NCBI RefSeq assembly: GCF_020829645.1
Contig: NZ_JAIVFS010000046.1
Location: 1 to 60,800 of the forward strand
Source of the DNA: Nostoc mirabile CHAB5784
Lineage (GTDB): Bacteria; Cyanobacteriota; Cyanobacteriia; Cyanobacteriales; Nostocaceae
Length of the DNA stretch: 60,800 bases
Reading direction: 5' to 3'
Of this stretch, positions 52,533 through 60,544 are shown piece by piece. Position 1 is the first letter of the stretch, and every line of letters starts with the position of its first letter. The position numbers were made by a program, and so were the translations under genes. Below the pieces are notes generated by a model. The model was not told where the DNA came from. It saw only the letters and a program-made list of their open reading frames with translations, and searched no databases.

Positions 52533-53888
52533 ATGCAAATTCTGATTTATTCATACAATTATCATCCAGAGCCAATTGGTATTGCACCTTTAATGACTGA
52601 ACTAGCAGAAGGGCTGGTGAAGCGAGGGCATCAAGTGCGAGTAATCACAGGTATGCCTAACTATCCTCAGCGTCAGATTTACGATGGGTATCGAGGGAAG
52701 TTATACGTTACTGAACATAAAAACGGTGTCAAAATTCAGCGTAGTTACCTGCGGATTAAGTCTAAACCTAACCTTATAGACAGGCTACTGCTAGAGTTGA
52801 GCTTTGTTTTTACGAGTTTACCACAAGCCCTTAAGGGTGAGCGACCTGATGTAATTCTTTTAACAGTGCCGCCGCTACTAGTTTGTTTACCTGCAACCTT
52901 AATAGCTTGGCTATACAACTGCCCAGTAGTGCTGAACGTGCAAGATATCCTCCCGGAAGCTGCTGTGCGTGTTGGGCTAATTAAAAATAAGTTGATGATT
53001 CAAGCTTTGGAAGCTTTAGAAAAATTTGCCTACCGAACTGTACATACCATTAGCGTGATTGCTGATGGCTTTGTAGATAATTTAATAAATAAAGGTGTAC
53101 CTGCTAATAAAATTGCCTGCATTCCCAATTGGGTGAATCTAAATTTTATCCGCCCTTTGCCGAAGGAGAATAATTCTTGGAGAGCTACCCATCAACTCGA
53201 TGATAAATTTGTAGTGCTTTATTCAGGTAATATTGCTCTGACGCAAGGTTTGGAGACAGTAATAGAAGCAGCATCTCGGTTGCGTCATATTAATGATATT
53301 GTCTTTGCGATCGCAGGCGAACCCCAAGCCCTCGAAAGGTTGCAAAAACATTGTCTTGTTTGTGGTGCAGATAACGTTTTGCTGCTACCCCTGCAACCGC
53401 GAGAAAAACTACCGCAAATGTTAGCAGCCGCAGATGTCGGGTTGATTGTGCAAAAGAGCAATGTGATTTCCTTCAATATGCCTTCTAAAATACCACTGCT
53501 GTTAGCCAGTGGTCGCCCAATTGTCGGTTCAGTTCCCGCCGCCGGTACTGCTGCCAAAGCTATCAAAGAAAGTGGTGGCGGTATTATCGTTGAGCCAGAG
53601 TCAGCAGATGCTTTAGCTGGGGCGGTGCTGGATTTATATAATCAGCCGGAATTAGCAGCACAATTAGGACGCAAAGGAAGAAAGTTTGCGGTAGAAAACT
53701 ATTCCTTTGAGCAAGCGCTAGATCGGTATGAAGACTTATTTTCGGATGCGATCGCCAAAAAAGCAACGAATTTGGATCTCTTGCCCGAATTGAGTTCTAA
53801 GGAATCACTTGTTGATCAAGACTTTTTGGTACATACCACGTCCCTTGTGCGCGTAGTCTCTCAACGACAAATGACAAATGACAAATGA
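52533..53888 (+). CDS. group 1/4 glycosyltransferase in the scytonemin cluster
   Basis: 451 residues with a two-domain GT-B fold of the WcaI/WbuB-like kind. The N-terminal half has YNYHPEPIGIAPLMTELAEGL and VRVITGMPNYPQ; the C-terminal half has VVLYSGNIALTQGLETVIEA (GT4 hinge region), and the nucleotide-sugar site with NMPSKIPLLLASGRPIVGSV and the E-rich VEPESADALAGAV. A homologue sits at the same place in N. punctiforme (NpR1270). It could glycosylate scytonemin or help build the sheath polysaccharide in which the pigment is deposited; neither is shown by the sequence. The last residues (QRQMTNDK) are encoded by an STRR, so the natural end is replaced. Confidence 0.9.
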   Translation: MQILIYSYNYHPEPIGIAPLMTELAEGLVKRGHQVRVITGMPNYPQRQIYDGYRGKLYVTEHKNGVKIQRSYLRIKSKPNLIDRLLLELSFVFTSLPQALKGERPDVILLTVPPLLVCLPATLIAWLYNCPVVLNVQDILPEAAVRVGLIKNKLMIQALEALEKFAYRTVHTISVIADGFVDNLINKGVPANKIACIPNWVNLNFIRPLPKENNSWRATHQLDDKFVVLYSGNIALTQGLETVIEAASRLRHINDIVFAIAGEPQALERLQKHCLVCGADNVLLLPLQPREKLPQMLAAADVGLIVQKSNVISFNMPSKIPLLLASGRPIVGSVPAAGTAAKAIKESGGGIIVEPESADALAGAVLDLYNQPELAAQLGRKGRKFAVENYSFEQALDRYEDLFSDAIAKKATNLDLLPELSSKESLVDQDFLVHTTSLVRVVSQRQMTNDK

Positions 53889-53903
53889 CAAATGACAAAT
53901 GAC
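53868..53903. repeat. heptanucleotide STRR joining the glycosyltransferase gene and tyrA
   Basis: Four to five ACAAATG/ACTAATT units. They encode the end and stop of the glycosyltransferase and the start codon of TyrA (ATGACTAATTC), which shows that this repeat unit can supply stop and start in one run. Confidence 0.88.
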
Positions 53904-54978
53904 TAATTCAGATCAGCTTAAAAAAACTGACCAAAGCTTGATCGCCTTATTGAGCGATCGCATATCATTATTAGCAGCATCAGAACAACCTTCTTTAGAT
54001 GAACAACTGGCTGATGTGGCTCCCCTACTCGCTCAAGCTGGTATTCCTGAGTCTGTTTGGGCAAGTGTAGTAAATAGTTGTCATGCTACTCTGATTCCTA
54101 AATCTGCAACAAATCATGTCACTCCCCGACAAATTACCATCATCGGTGGACACGGCAGGATGGGAAGATTATTTCAAGAGCAGCTTTCGCTTGTAGGTCA
54201 CAATGTTAGCATTCTCGAACATGAAGATTGGGAATACGCAGATAAACTGTTAAGTCAGGCAGAATTAGTATTAGTAAGCGTTCCTATTGAACATACAGTT
54301 GATGTTATCAAGCGTGCAGCGAAATACCTTGGCTCAAATACAGCTTTGTGTGACATCACGAGCGTAAAAACTCAGCCAACTCAGGCGATGCTCGAACACC
54401 ATTCCGGCCCAGTCATGGGTTTACATCCAATGTTTGGGCCAAATATCAAATCGTTTTTGGGACAAAAGGTGGTAGTGTGCCTAGGTCGAAATGATGATTC
54501 ATTTCAGTGGTTATTAGACTTTATCAAAAGTAAAGGTGGAGAAGTAATTGTTTGCACGCCTGAAGAACACGATCAAATGATGGTGATTATTCAAGCAACG
54601 CAACATTTCTGTAGATTTAGTCTTGGTGTTTTCTTAGCACAAGTACAAGTGGACGTAGAGCAGAGCTTAACAATGTCAACACCTAACTATCGTCAAGAAA
54701 TTGACATTGTTAAACGTTTGTTTTCTCAAAATCCTAATTTATGTGTTGATATTATGCTAGCTACAGAAGAAAGGTGTAATGCAATTAGCTTTTTAGCTAA
54801 GACTTACAGCCGTTTAGCAAGACTGGTAGCAAGGAAAGATAGAGACGCACTAATTCAGGAATTTGAAATTACTCAAAACTTTTTTGAAGAAAAAATCAAC
54901 GTTTTTCTACAGCCTTTAAATACAACCGATCTCCAACGAGATTTTAAACCCCAGATGCATACAAATATTAGCATTTGA
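53899..54978 (+). CDS. tyrA: TyrA-like prephenate dehydrogenase (T-protein type)
   Basis: 359 residues. It makes p-hydroxyphenylpyruvate from prephenate, the second precursor of scytonemin. The Rossmann fingerprint is IIGGHGRMGRLFQEQL (about 76-91), the active-site His region is MGLHPMFGPN (about 173-182), and EEHDQMMVIIQATQHF follows. The N-terminal 80 residues correspond in position to the chorismate mutase domain of E. coli T-protein but look degenerate, with no clear Arg/Lys set. It begins within an STRR. Being in the scy run it supplies the pathway separately from any housekeeping copy. Confidence 0.92.
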   Translation: MTNSDQLKKTDQSLIALLSDRISLLAASEQPSLDEQLADVAPLLAQAGIPESVWASVVNSCHATLIPKSATNHVTPRQITIIGGHGRMGRLFQEQLSLVGHNVSILEHEDWEYADKLLSQAELVLVSVPIEHTVDVIKRAAKYLGSNTALCDITSVKTQPTQAMLEHHSGPVMGLHPMFGPNIKSFLGQKVVVCLGRNDDSFQWLLDFIKSKGGEVIVCTPEEHDQMMVIIQATQHFCRFSLGVFLAQVQVDVEQSLTMSTPNYRQEIDIVKRLFSQNPNLCVDIMLATEERCNAISFLAKTYSRLARLVARKDRDALIQEFEITQNFFEEKINVFLQPLNTTDLQRDFKPQMHTNISI

Positions 54979-54990
54979 AGGATAAAAACT

Positions 54991-55638
54991 ATGCTGATAG
55001 ACATCTTTCACGATCCCGTTTGTCCCTGGTGCAGAATTGGTAAAAAGCATCTGTTTGATGCACTGGCACAATGGCCAGAAAAAGAAGTAGATATCCGGTG
55101 GCATCCCTTTATTCTCGACAATACCATTCCTGATGAAGGGTACGAATTTCACAGCTTTATGCAAAATAGAAAAGGCATCAAAGCCCAAGAACTGCAATAT
55201 CTGTTTGATTCTACGCAATATGCAGGTGAGGCTGCTGGAGTCAAGCTAAATTTTGAAAAAATCCGTTTGGCTGTCAATACTAAGCTTTCGCATCGATTGA
55301 TTACACTCGCACCAGCAAAGGTAAAAAACGATGTCGTAGAAGCCATTTATAAAGCTTACTTTGAAGACGGTTTGAACATCGGAGATATTGAAGTTCTGAT
55401 TGCCATAGGTAGAGCTTACCAAATGGATTCTAGGGAATTACGCCTACAATTGAGTGATGATGCTACGATTAAAGCTTTCGTAGCGGAATCAATATTTGCT
55501 CGACCGAATGGCATCAACAGCGTGCCGTTCTTCATCATCAATAATAAAGTAAAAATAAATGGTTCTCATTCGGTAGAAATGTTCCTTCAAGCTTTCAATT
55601 GTGCCACACTTGTAAATATATCAGCAAAAACATGGTAA
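54991..55638 (+). CDS. DsbA/FrnE-family thioredoxin-fold oxidoreductase
   Basis: 215 residues. The redox motif CPWC (residues 11-14) lies right at the N-terminus, and the conserved cis-Pro is in INSVPFFII (about 182-190), with a helical insert between, as in FrnE-like DsbA proteins. No signal peptide precedes it, so unlike true DsbA it should work in the cytoplasm. It starts 12 bases after tyrA (ribosome site GAAGGAT), and its stop overlaps the start of the aroB-like gene (ATGGTAA). A DsbA-like gene stands at the same place in N. punctiforme (NpR1268); its role in scytonemin synthesis is not known. It might catalyse an isomerase or redox step on a pathway intermediate. Confidence 0.9.
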   Translation: MLIDIFHDPVCPWCRIGKKHLFDALAQWPEKEVDIRWHPFILDNTIPDEGYEFHSFMQNRKGIKAQELQYLFDSTQYAGEAAGVKLNFEKIRLAVNTKLSHRLITLAPAKVKNDVVEAIYKAYFEDGLNIGDIEVLIAIGRAYQMDSRELRLQLSDDATIKAFVAESIFARPNGINSVPFFIINNKVKINGSHSVEMFLQAFNCATLVNISAKTW

Positions 55639-56828
55639 TTGACATTAAGCAAAAAAGTAAATTCAATCTGCAACCAATTCATCAACGTGTTTCGGTTACT
55701 TTCAACTATGAGGTTTACTTCACCAAAAATTTATTTGAGTTGAAAAACCCTACCTTAGCCCAAGTAATTACAGCAGATGGGGAGACAAAGCCGAAGAAAG
55801 TTGTAGCGATAGTAGACGCAGGAATATTACAACATCAACCGGAATTGGTTAAGCAATTAGTAGCGTATACCAAGTTTTATGCAGAGATAGTAGCGATCGC
55901 AGCCGAACCGATGATAATTTCGGGAGGAGAAGCTGCTAAAAACGATCGCAATTTAGTAGATCAAATCCACCAACAGATTGAAGCAGCCGGATTATGTCGC
56001 CATTGTTACGTGTTAGCGATCGGGGGTGGGGCTGTATTGGATTTGGTAGGATATGCAGCCGCAACTGCTCACCGGGGAATTCGTCTGATTCGGGTTCCGA
56101 CGACGGTGTTAGCACAAAATGATTCCGGGGTTGGGGTGAAAAATGGCATCAACGCCTTTGGTAAAAAGAACTTTCTCGGCACATTTGCGCCACCTTATGC
56201 AGTTATAAATGATTCTGCCTTTTTGACAACCTTAGACGATCGCGATTGGCGTTCTGGAATCGCAGAAGCAGTCAAAGTGGCGCTGATTAAGGATGCTAGC
56301 TTTTTTGATTATATCCACTCTCACAGCCCAGCCCTTGCACGGCGAGACATGGATACTATGCAACAAGTTATTTATCGTTGCGCCCAGTTGCACCTAGAAC
56401 ATATTGCCAATAGCGGCGATCCTTTTGAAATGGGTTCGTCTCGTCCCCTGGATTTTGGACATTGGGCGGCTCATAAACTGGAGCATTTGACAAATTATCG
56501 CTTGCGTCATGGCGAAGCAGTTGCGATCGGTATTGCTTTGGATAGCACCTATTCCTATTTGGTAGGATTGCTGGATTGTTCAGAGTGGCAAAAGATATTA
56601 AGTACTTTATCGGCGTTGGGTTTCACGTTGTATGTGCCAGAACTGGTTGAGAAATTATCACAATTGGAACATCCTCATTGTCTGTTTCGGGGTTTAACTG
56701 AGTTCCGCGAACATTTGGGGGGAGAGTTGACTTTGATGCTGTTACAACGAATTGGAAAAGGAATTGAGGTTCATGAGGTGGATTTGTTTTTGTATAGGCA
56801 GGCAATATCGCTGTTGAGGGAGTTTTAG
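55632..56828 (+). CDS. aroB: AroB-like sugar phosphate cyclase (3-dehydroquinate synthase family)
   Basis: About 398 residues; ATG 55632 overlaps the previous stop, and a longer frame from 55599 lies inside it. The family turns DAHP into 3-dehydroquinate or closes related sugar phosphates. The zinc and catalytic set is present: Glu and Lys of SGIAEAVKVALIKD, His of DFGHWAAHKLE and RLRHGEAVAIGI. But the region VPTTVLAQNDSGVGVKNGIN differs from canonical AroB (PTTLLAQVDSSVGGKTGVN), and the NAD loop reads GGGAVLDLVGYAAATAHRG. It is closer in pattern to EboD-type proteins. It may therefore supply shikimate precursors or make something else. Listed as aroB because the cluster homologue in N. punctiforme is so named. 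Confidence 0.85.
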   Translation: MVIDIKQKSKFNLQPIHQRVSVTFNYEVYFTKNLFELKNPTLAQVITADGETKPKKVVAIVDAGILQHQPELVKQLVAYTKFYAEIVAIAAEPMIISGGEAAKNDRNLVDQIHQQIEAAGLCRHCYVLAIGGGAVLDLVGYAAATAHRGIRLIRVPTTVLAQNDSGVGVKNGINAFGKKNFLGTFAPPYAVINDSAFLTTLDDRDWRSGIAEAVKVALIKDASFFDYIHSHSPALARRDMDTMQQVIYRCAQLHLEHIANSGDPFEMGSSRPLDFGHWAAHKLEHLTNYRLRHGEAVAIGIALDSTYSYLVGLLDCSEWQKILSTLSALGFTLYVPELVEKLSQLEHPHCLFRGLTEFREHLGGELTLMLLQRIGKGIEVHEVDLFLYRQAISLLREF

Positions 56829-57199
56829 GATTGGATTTTAAACGCTCCAGGTAGCTGAGGGAAGCGCAAAGGAACGCTGAGGTTGTGAGATGATCTACTA
56901 CTTTTGAGGGAGGCGGAGATTTTCAACCAGCACTATTAGGAAATGTACTAGAAAAGCAGTATAAAAAGCGAATAAATTGACACCTAATCGAAAAATTATT
57001 CAATGTCTTACCTGCTTGATATCTAGTATTGTTAAATAAGAAGCAAAAAGTTTTTCATTACATCTTTTAAAAGAATACGCAGGTTTGGATAGTTTGAATT
57101 AAATTGACATCGGATTATCTGGATTTGTTTTTAATTTGAAGATAGTTATCAATAATGATTAATGGCTTTTGACTAATAACTCTTCCAGAGATATTCTCT
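56829..57199. promoter_or_regulatory. gap before trpE with one copy of the scy upstream motif
   Basis: 371 bases without a gene. The degenerate fourth motif copy is at 56961-57005. A second TTGACA, at 57104 (AAATTGACATCGGATTATC), is 127 bases further and may be a poor fifth copy. trpE thus probably has its own promoter within the cluster. Confidence 0.6.
56961..57005 (+). promoter_or_regulatory. scy upstream motif, copy 4 (before trpE)
   Basis: AAAAAGCGAATAAATTGACA, then CCTAATCGAAAAATTATTCA and ATG. It matches the three copies before scyA, with a one-base shorter spacer and TCGA in place of TCAA. It lies 223 bases (from TTGACA) before the trpE start. Confidence 0.55.
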
Positions 57200-59404
57200 A
57201 TGATTTTTGATTCCCGTTCCTACAAAACCCTTGGCGGTGTACTTGTTTCTCGCTCCATCACAGAAGTTAAGATGGACACTGCTCTCGAAGACATTCTATT
57301 CCACTTAAATTCTCAGCGTGGAGGTTTGTTAAGGAGCAGTTACGAATATCCAGGCAGATACAAAAGATGGGCGATCGGATTTGTCAATCCACCATTGGAA
57401 TTGACTACACAGGACAATGCTTTTACTTTGATAGCGTTAAATGAACGCGGTCGGGTGCTTTTGCCATTACTATTAGAGTGTTTATCCAACTCAATCCAAC
57501 TGGAGAAAGTCACCCTAGACAATAACAATGTTGTAGGCTTTGTTAAACCTACCAAAAAACTATTTGCTGAAGAAGAACGCAGTAAACAACCTTCAGCATT
57601 TACAGTTGTCCGCGAAATTTTACACACTTTTTCTAGTCAAGAAGACGAGCATTTAGGATTGTATGGTGCTTTTGGTTATGACTTAGTTTTTCAGTTTGAA
57701 CCAATTACCCAACGTCTAGAACGTCCTACAGATCAACGGGATTTAGTACTTTATCTGCCTGATGACTTGATAGTTGTTGACTACTATCAGCAACGCGCAT
57801 TTCGTTTACAATATGAATTTGAAACAGCGCATGGCAGCACTAATGGTCTTCCTCGAACAGGTGAGTCTGTAGATTATCAAGGGAAACATCTTCTCCCAAA
57901 TCAAACTGCTGACCATAAAGTAGGCGAGTATGCCAAAAAAGTTGAGGGTGCGCTCGATTATTTCCGCCGAGGCGATTTATTTGAAGTAGTTCCTAGTCAA
58001 AACTTTTTCGAGGGCTATGAAGATGAACCCAGCAAACTATTTGAAACTTTAAAAGAAATAAATCCTAGTCCTTATGGGTTTATTTTTAATTTAGGTGGAG
58101 AATATCTGATTGGCGCATCTCCAGAAATGTTTGTGCGGGTTGAAGGTAGACGGGTAGAAACCTGTCCCATTAGTGGCACTATTAGCCGGGGACAAGATGC
58201 TCTTGACGATGCCGTGCAAATTCGTCAGTTACTCAACTCCCACAAAGATGAAGCTGAGTTGACCATGTGTACTGATGTCGATCGCAATGACAAATCCCGA
58301 ATCTGCGAACCTGGTTCAGTACAAGTGATTGGTCGTCGTCAAATAGAATTATACAGCCACCTGATTCATACAGTAGATCACGTTGAAGGGACACTGCGAT
58401 CGCAATTTGATGCCTTAGATGCCTTTCTTTCGCATACATGGGCAGTTACAGTCACCGGCGCACCCAAAAGAGCCGCAATAGATTTTATTGAACAGCATGA
58501 ACGTAGCGCCCGACGTTGGTATGGTGGAGCAGTTGGCTATTTAAATTTCAATGGGAATTTAAATACTGGATTAATTCTGCGGACAATCCGATTAAAAGAC
58601 TGCATCGCCGAAGTGCGAGTTGGGGCTACAGTCCTTTATGACTCCATACCTCAAGCAGAAGAACAAGAAACAATTACCAAAGCTGCTGCTTTATTTGAGA
58701 CGATTCGTCGTGTAAAGGAAACGAGTCAGAAAATTGATGAATCCAGTTCTATAAAATTAACTAAAATCCTACCTTGTGCCTCAGCTGGCAAACGCATCTT
58801 ACTAATAGACTACGAAGACTCATTTGTTCATACCCTAGCCAATTACATTCGCCAAACTGGTGCAAGTGTTACTACACTCCGTCATGGTTTCTCAGAATCT
58901 CTATTCGATACAGAACGCCCTGACTTAGTTGTTTTATCTCCTGGCCCTGGTAGACCAAGTGATTTTGGGGTTCCCCAGACAGTCGGCGCCCTTCTTCATC
59001 GCCAAATTCCTATTTTCGGAGTTTGTCTGGGACTGCAAAGCATCGTTGAAGCATTTGATGGAGAATTGGGAGTCCTCAACTATCCCCAACATGGTAAATC
59101 TTCACGGATTTTCGTCACCGATCCTAATTCCGTAACCTTCAAAAATTTACCACAATCTTTTCCAGTGGGTAGATATCATTCATTATTTGCCCTACCGCAA
59201 CGTTTGCCAAAAGAACTCAAGGTAACAGCGATTTCTGATGACGACGTAATTATGGGCATTGAACATCAGACACTTCCCATCGCCGCCGTTCAGTTTCATC
59301 CAGAGTCAATCATGACTCTAGCGGGAGAAGTCGGTTTGGAAATCATTAAAAATGTAGTGCGTGCATATACGCAAGTTGAAGAGTCATTAGTCATTGGTCA
59401 TTAG
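57200..59404 (+). CDS. trpE: anthranilate synthase, fused components I and II (TrpEG)
   Basis: 734 residues. Component I (about 1-515) makes anthranilate from chorismate; PISGTISRG (about 316), HLIHTVDHVEGTL and TVTGAPKRAAIDFIEQHE are its conserved parts. Component II (about 530-725) is a class I glutamine amidotransferase that supplies ammonia: Cys of FGVCLGLQSIVEAFDG (about 608) and His of VQFHPESIM (about 699). The fusion of both components is known from cyanobacteria and rhizobia. This is the paralogue dedicated to scytonemin: it feeds the tryptophan used by ScyB. The last residues (ESLVIGH) are encoded by an STRR, as at the end of scyC. Confidence 0.95.
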   Translation: MIFDSRSYKTLGGVLVSRSITEVKMDTALEDILFHLNSQRGGLLRSSYEYPGRYKRWAIGFVNPPLELTTQDNAFTLIALNERGRVLLPLLLECLSNSIQLEKVTLDNNNVVGFVKPTKKLFAEEERSKQPSAFTVVREILHTFSSQEDEHLGLYGAFGYDLVFQFEPITQRLERPTDQRDLVLYLPDDLIVVDYYQQRAFRLQYEFETAHGSTNGLPRTGESVDYQGKHLLPNQTADHKVGEYAKKVEGALDYFRRGDLFEVVPSQNFFEGYEDEPSKLFETLKEINPSPYGFIFNLGGEYLIGASPEMFVRVEGRRVETCPISGTISRGQDALDDAVQIRQLLNSHKDEAELTMCTDVDRNDKSRICEPGSVQVIGRRQIELYSHLIHTVDHVEGTLRSQFDALDAFLSHTWAVTVTGAPKRAAIDFIEQHERSARRWYGGAVGYLNFNGNLNTGLILRTIRLKDCIAEVRVGATVLYDSIPQAEEQETITKAAALFETIRRVKETSQKIDESSSIKLTKILPCASAGKRILLIDYEDSFVHTLANYIRQTGASVTTLRHGFSESLFDTERPDLVVLSPGPGRPSDFGVPQTVGALLHRQIPIFGVCLGLQSIVEAFDGELGVLNYPQHGKSSRIFVTDPNSVTFKNLPQSFPVGRYHSLFALPQRLPKELKVTAISDDDVIMGIEHQTLPIAAVQFHPESIMTLAGEVGLEIIKNVVRAYTQVEESLVIGH

Positions 59405-59435
59405 TCATTAGTCATTGGTCATTGGTCATTGGGCA
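59385..59435. repeat. heptanucleotide STRR after trpE
   Basis: About six CATTGGT/CATTAGT heptamers. They code for the last residues and the stop of TrpE. Confidence 0.88.
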
Positions 59436-59484
59436 TGGGTTATTAATTATTCTCCCCTGCTCCCCCCACTCCCCCACTTTGTAC

Positions 59485-59530
59485 AGACGCGATTAATCGC
59501 GTCTCTACCCAGACGCGATTAATCGCGTCT
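59485..59530. repeat. two tandem 20-bp perfect palindromes between trpE and trpC
   Basis: AGACGCGATTAATCGCGTCT at 59485-59504 and again at 59511-59530, joined by CTACCC; 26-bp period. Each can fold into a GC-rich stem. They could act as a partial terminator, an mRNA-stabilising stem or a protein site. The trpC start is at 59561. Confidence 0.85.
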
Positions 59531-59560
59531 CTACCCACTCTCCACTCCCCCTAGCTGCTT

Positions 59561-60394
59561 ATGACTAACCAAGTTGCCCCTCCCCGCCATATTCTTGAAG
59601 AAATTGTGTTGCATAAAAGGCAAGAAGTCGCACAAATGCAGCAAGAACTGCCTTTAACCTCCTTGCGACAACAGTTAAATGCAGCCCCGACTGTGCGAAA
59701 TTTCTTGAATGCTTTGCAAGAAAATCCTAACCAACCTAGCTTAATTGCCGAGGTAAAAAAAGCATCACCTAGCCGTGGGATTATCCGCGCAGATTTTGAC
59801 CCGGTAGCTGTTGCTCAAGCTTATGAACGAGGTGGTGCAGCTTGTTTATCAGTCCTGACTGACCAAAAGTTTTTTCAGGGGAGTTTTGATAATCTGCGGG
59901 CTGTGCGATTACAAGTAGCATTACCCCTACTGTGCAAGGAGTTCATCATTAACCCCTATCAAATTTATTTAGCACGAACAGCAGGTGCAGATGCAGTCTT
60001 GCTGATTGCCGCCATTTTATCAGATCAAGAACTCCAAGATTTTTTGCAACTAATTCATGATTTAGGCATGAATGCACTGGTAGAAGTCCATACCTTGGCT
60101 GAACTGGATCGAGTGCTAAAGCTTGACAACCTAAGTTTAGTAGGAATCAACAATCGTAATTTAGAAGATTTTACCCTTGATTTAAAAACAACACAGCAAC
60201 TTTTAGCAGAGCGTCAACAACAATTACAAAGTTTGGATATCACCGTCGTCAGCGAGTCTGGACTGTATACACCTGCTGATTTATCTCTTATCGCTGAAGC
60301 TGGTGCGCGTGCAGTTTTGATCGGAGAGTCTTTAGTTAAACAAAGCGATGTAGAACAAGCAGTGCGTAGTTTGCTAAGACTTGATCCTCCCTAA
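59561..60394 (+). CDS. trpC: indole-3-glycerol phosphate synthase
   Basis: 277 residues, a (beta/alpha)8 enzyme of tryptophan synthesis. Catalytic landmarks: Glu and Lys of LIAEVKKASPSRG (about 62-74), Lys of LLCKEFIINPYQI (about 124-136), Glu of ALVEVHTLAELD, Asn of VGINNRNLEDF (about 193) and the phosphate site SESGLYTPADL. It belongs to the set of extra trp genes in the scytonemin cluster; trpA, trpB and trpD homologues would be expected just outside the window if the order follows N. punctiforme. Confidence 0.96.
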   Translation: MTNQVAPPRHILEEIVLHKRQEVAQMQQELPLTSLRQQLNAAPTVRNFLNALQENPNQPSLIAEVKKASPSRGIIRADFDPVAVAQAYERGGAACLSVLTDQKFFQGSFDNLRAVRLQVALPLLCKEFIINPYQIYLARTAGADAVLLIAAILSDQELQDFLQLIHDLGMNALVEVHTLAELDRVLKLDNLSLVGINNRNLEDFTLDLKTTQQLLAERQQQLQSLDITVVSESGLYTPADLSLIAEAGARAVLIGESLVKQSDVEQAVRSLLRLDPP

Positions 60395-60445
60395 CCCTCC
60401 TTAAAAAGGAGGGAATTAGAGCAAGCCTTTTTAAGGCGGTTGGGT
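60384..60445. terminator. hairpin repeat behind trpC
   Basis: CCTCCCTAACCCTCCTTAAAAAGGAGGG forms a GC-rich hairpin (CCCTCCTTAAAAAGGAGGG) that ends with the trpC stop region, followed by AGCAAGCCTTTTTAAGGCGG, a second one. A dispersed repeat that could end transcription; no long T-run follows. Confidence 0.5.
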
Positions 60446-60544
60446 GGATATTTGGGAAAATAGGTTTTTTGCGGAATCTGGGTAAAGGGGACATTTAAGG
60501 GGCAAAATTCCCTTTTCCCTTCCCCCTTAACCCTTTCTTTATTC

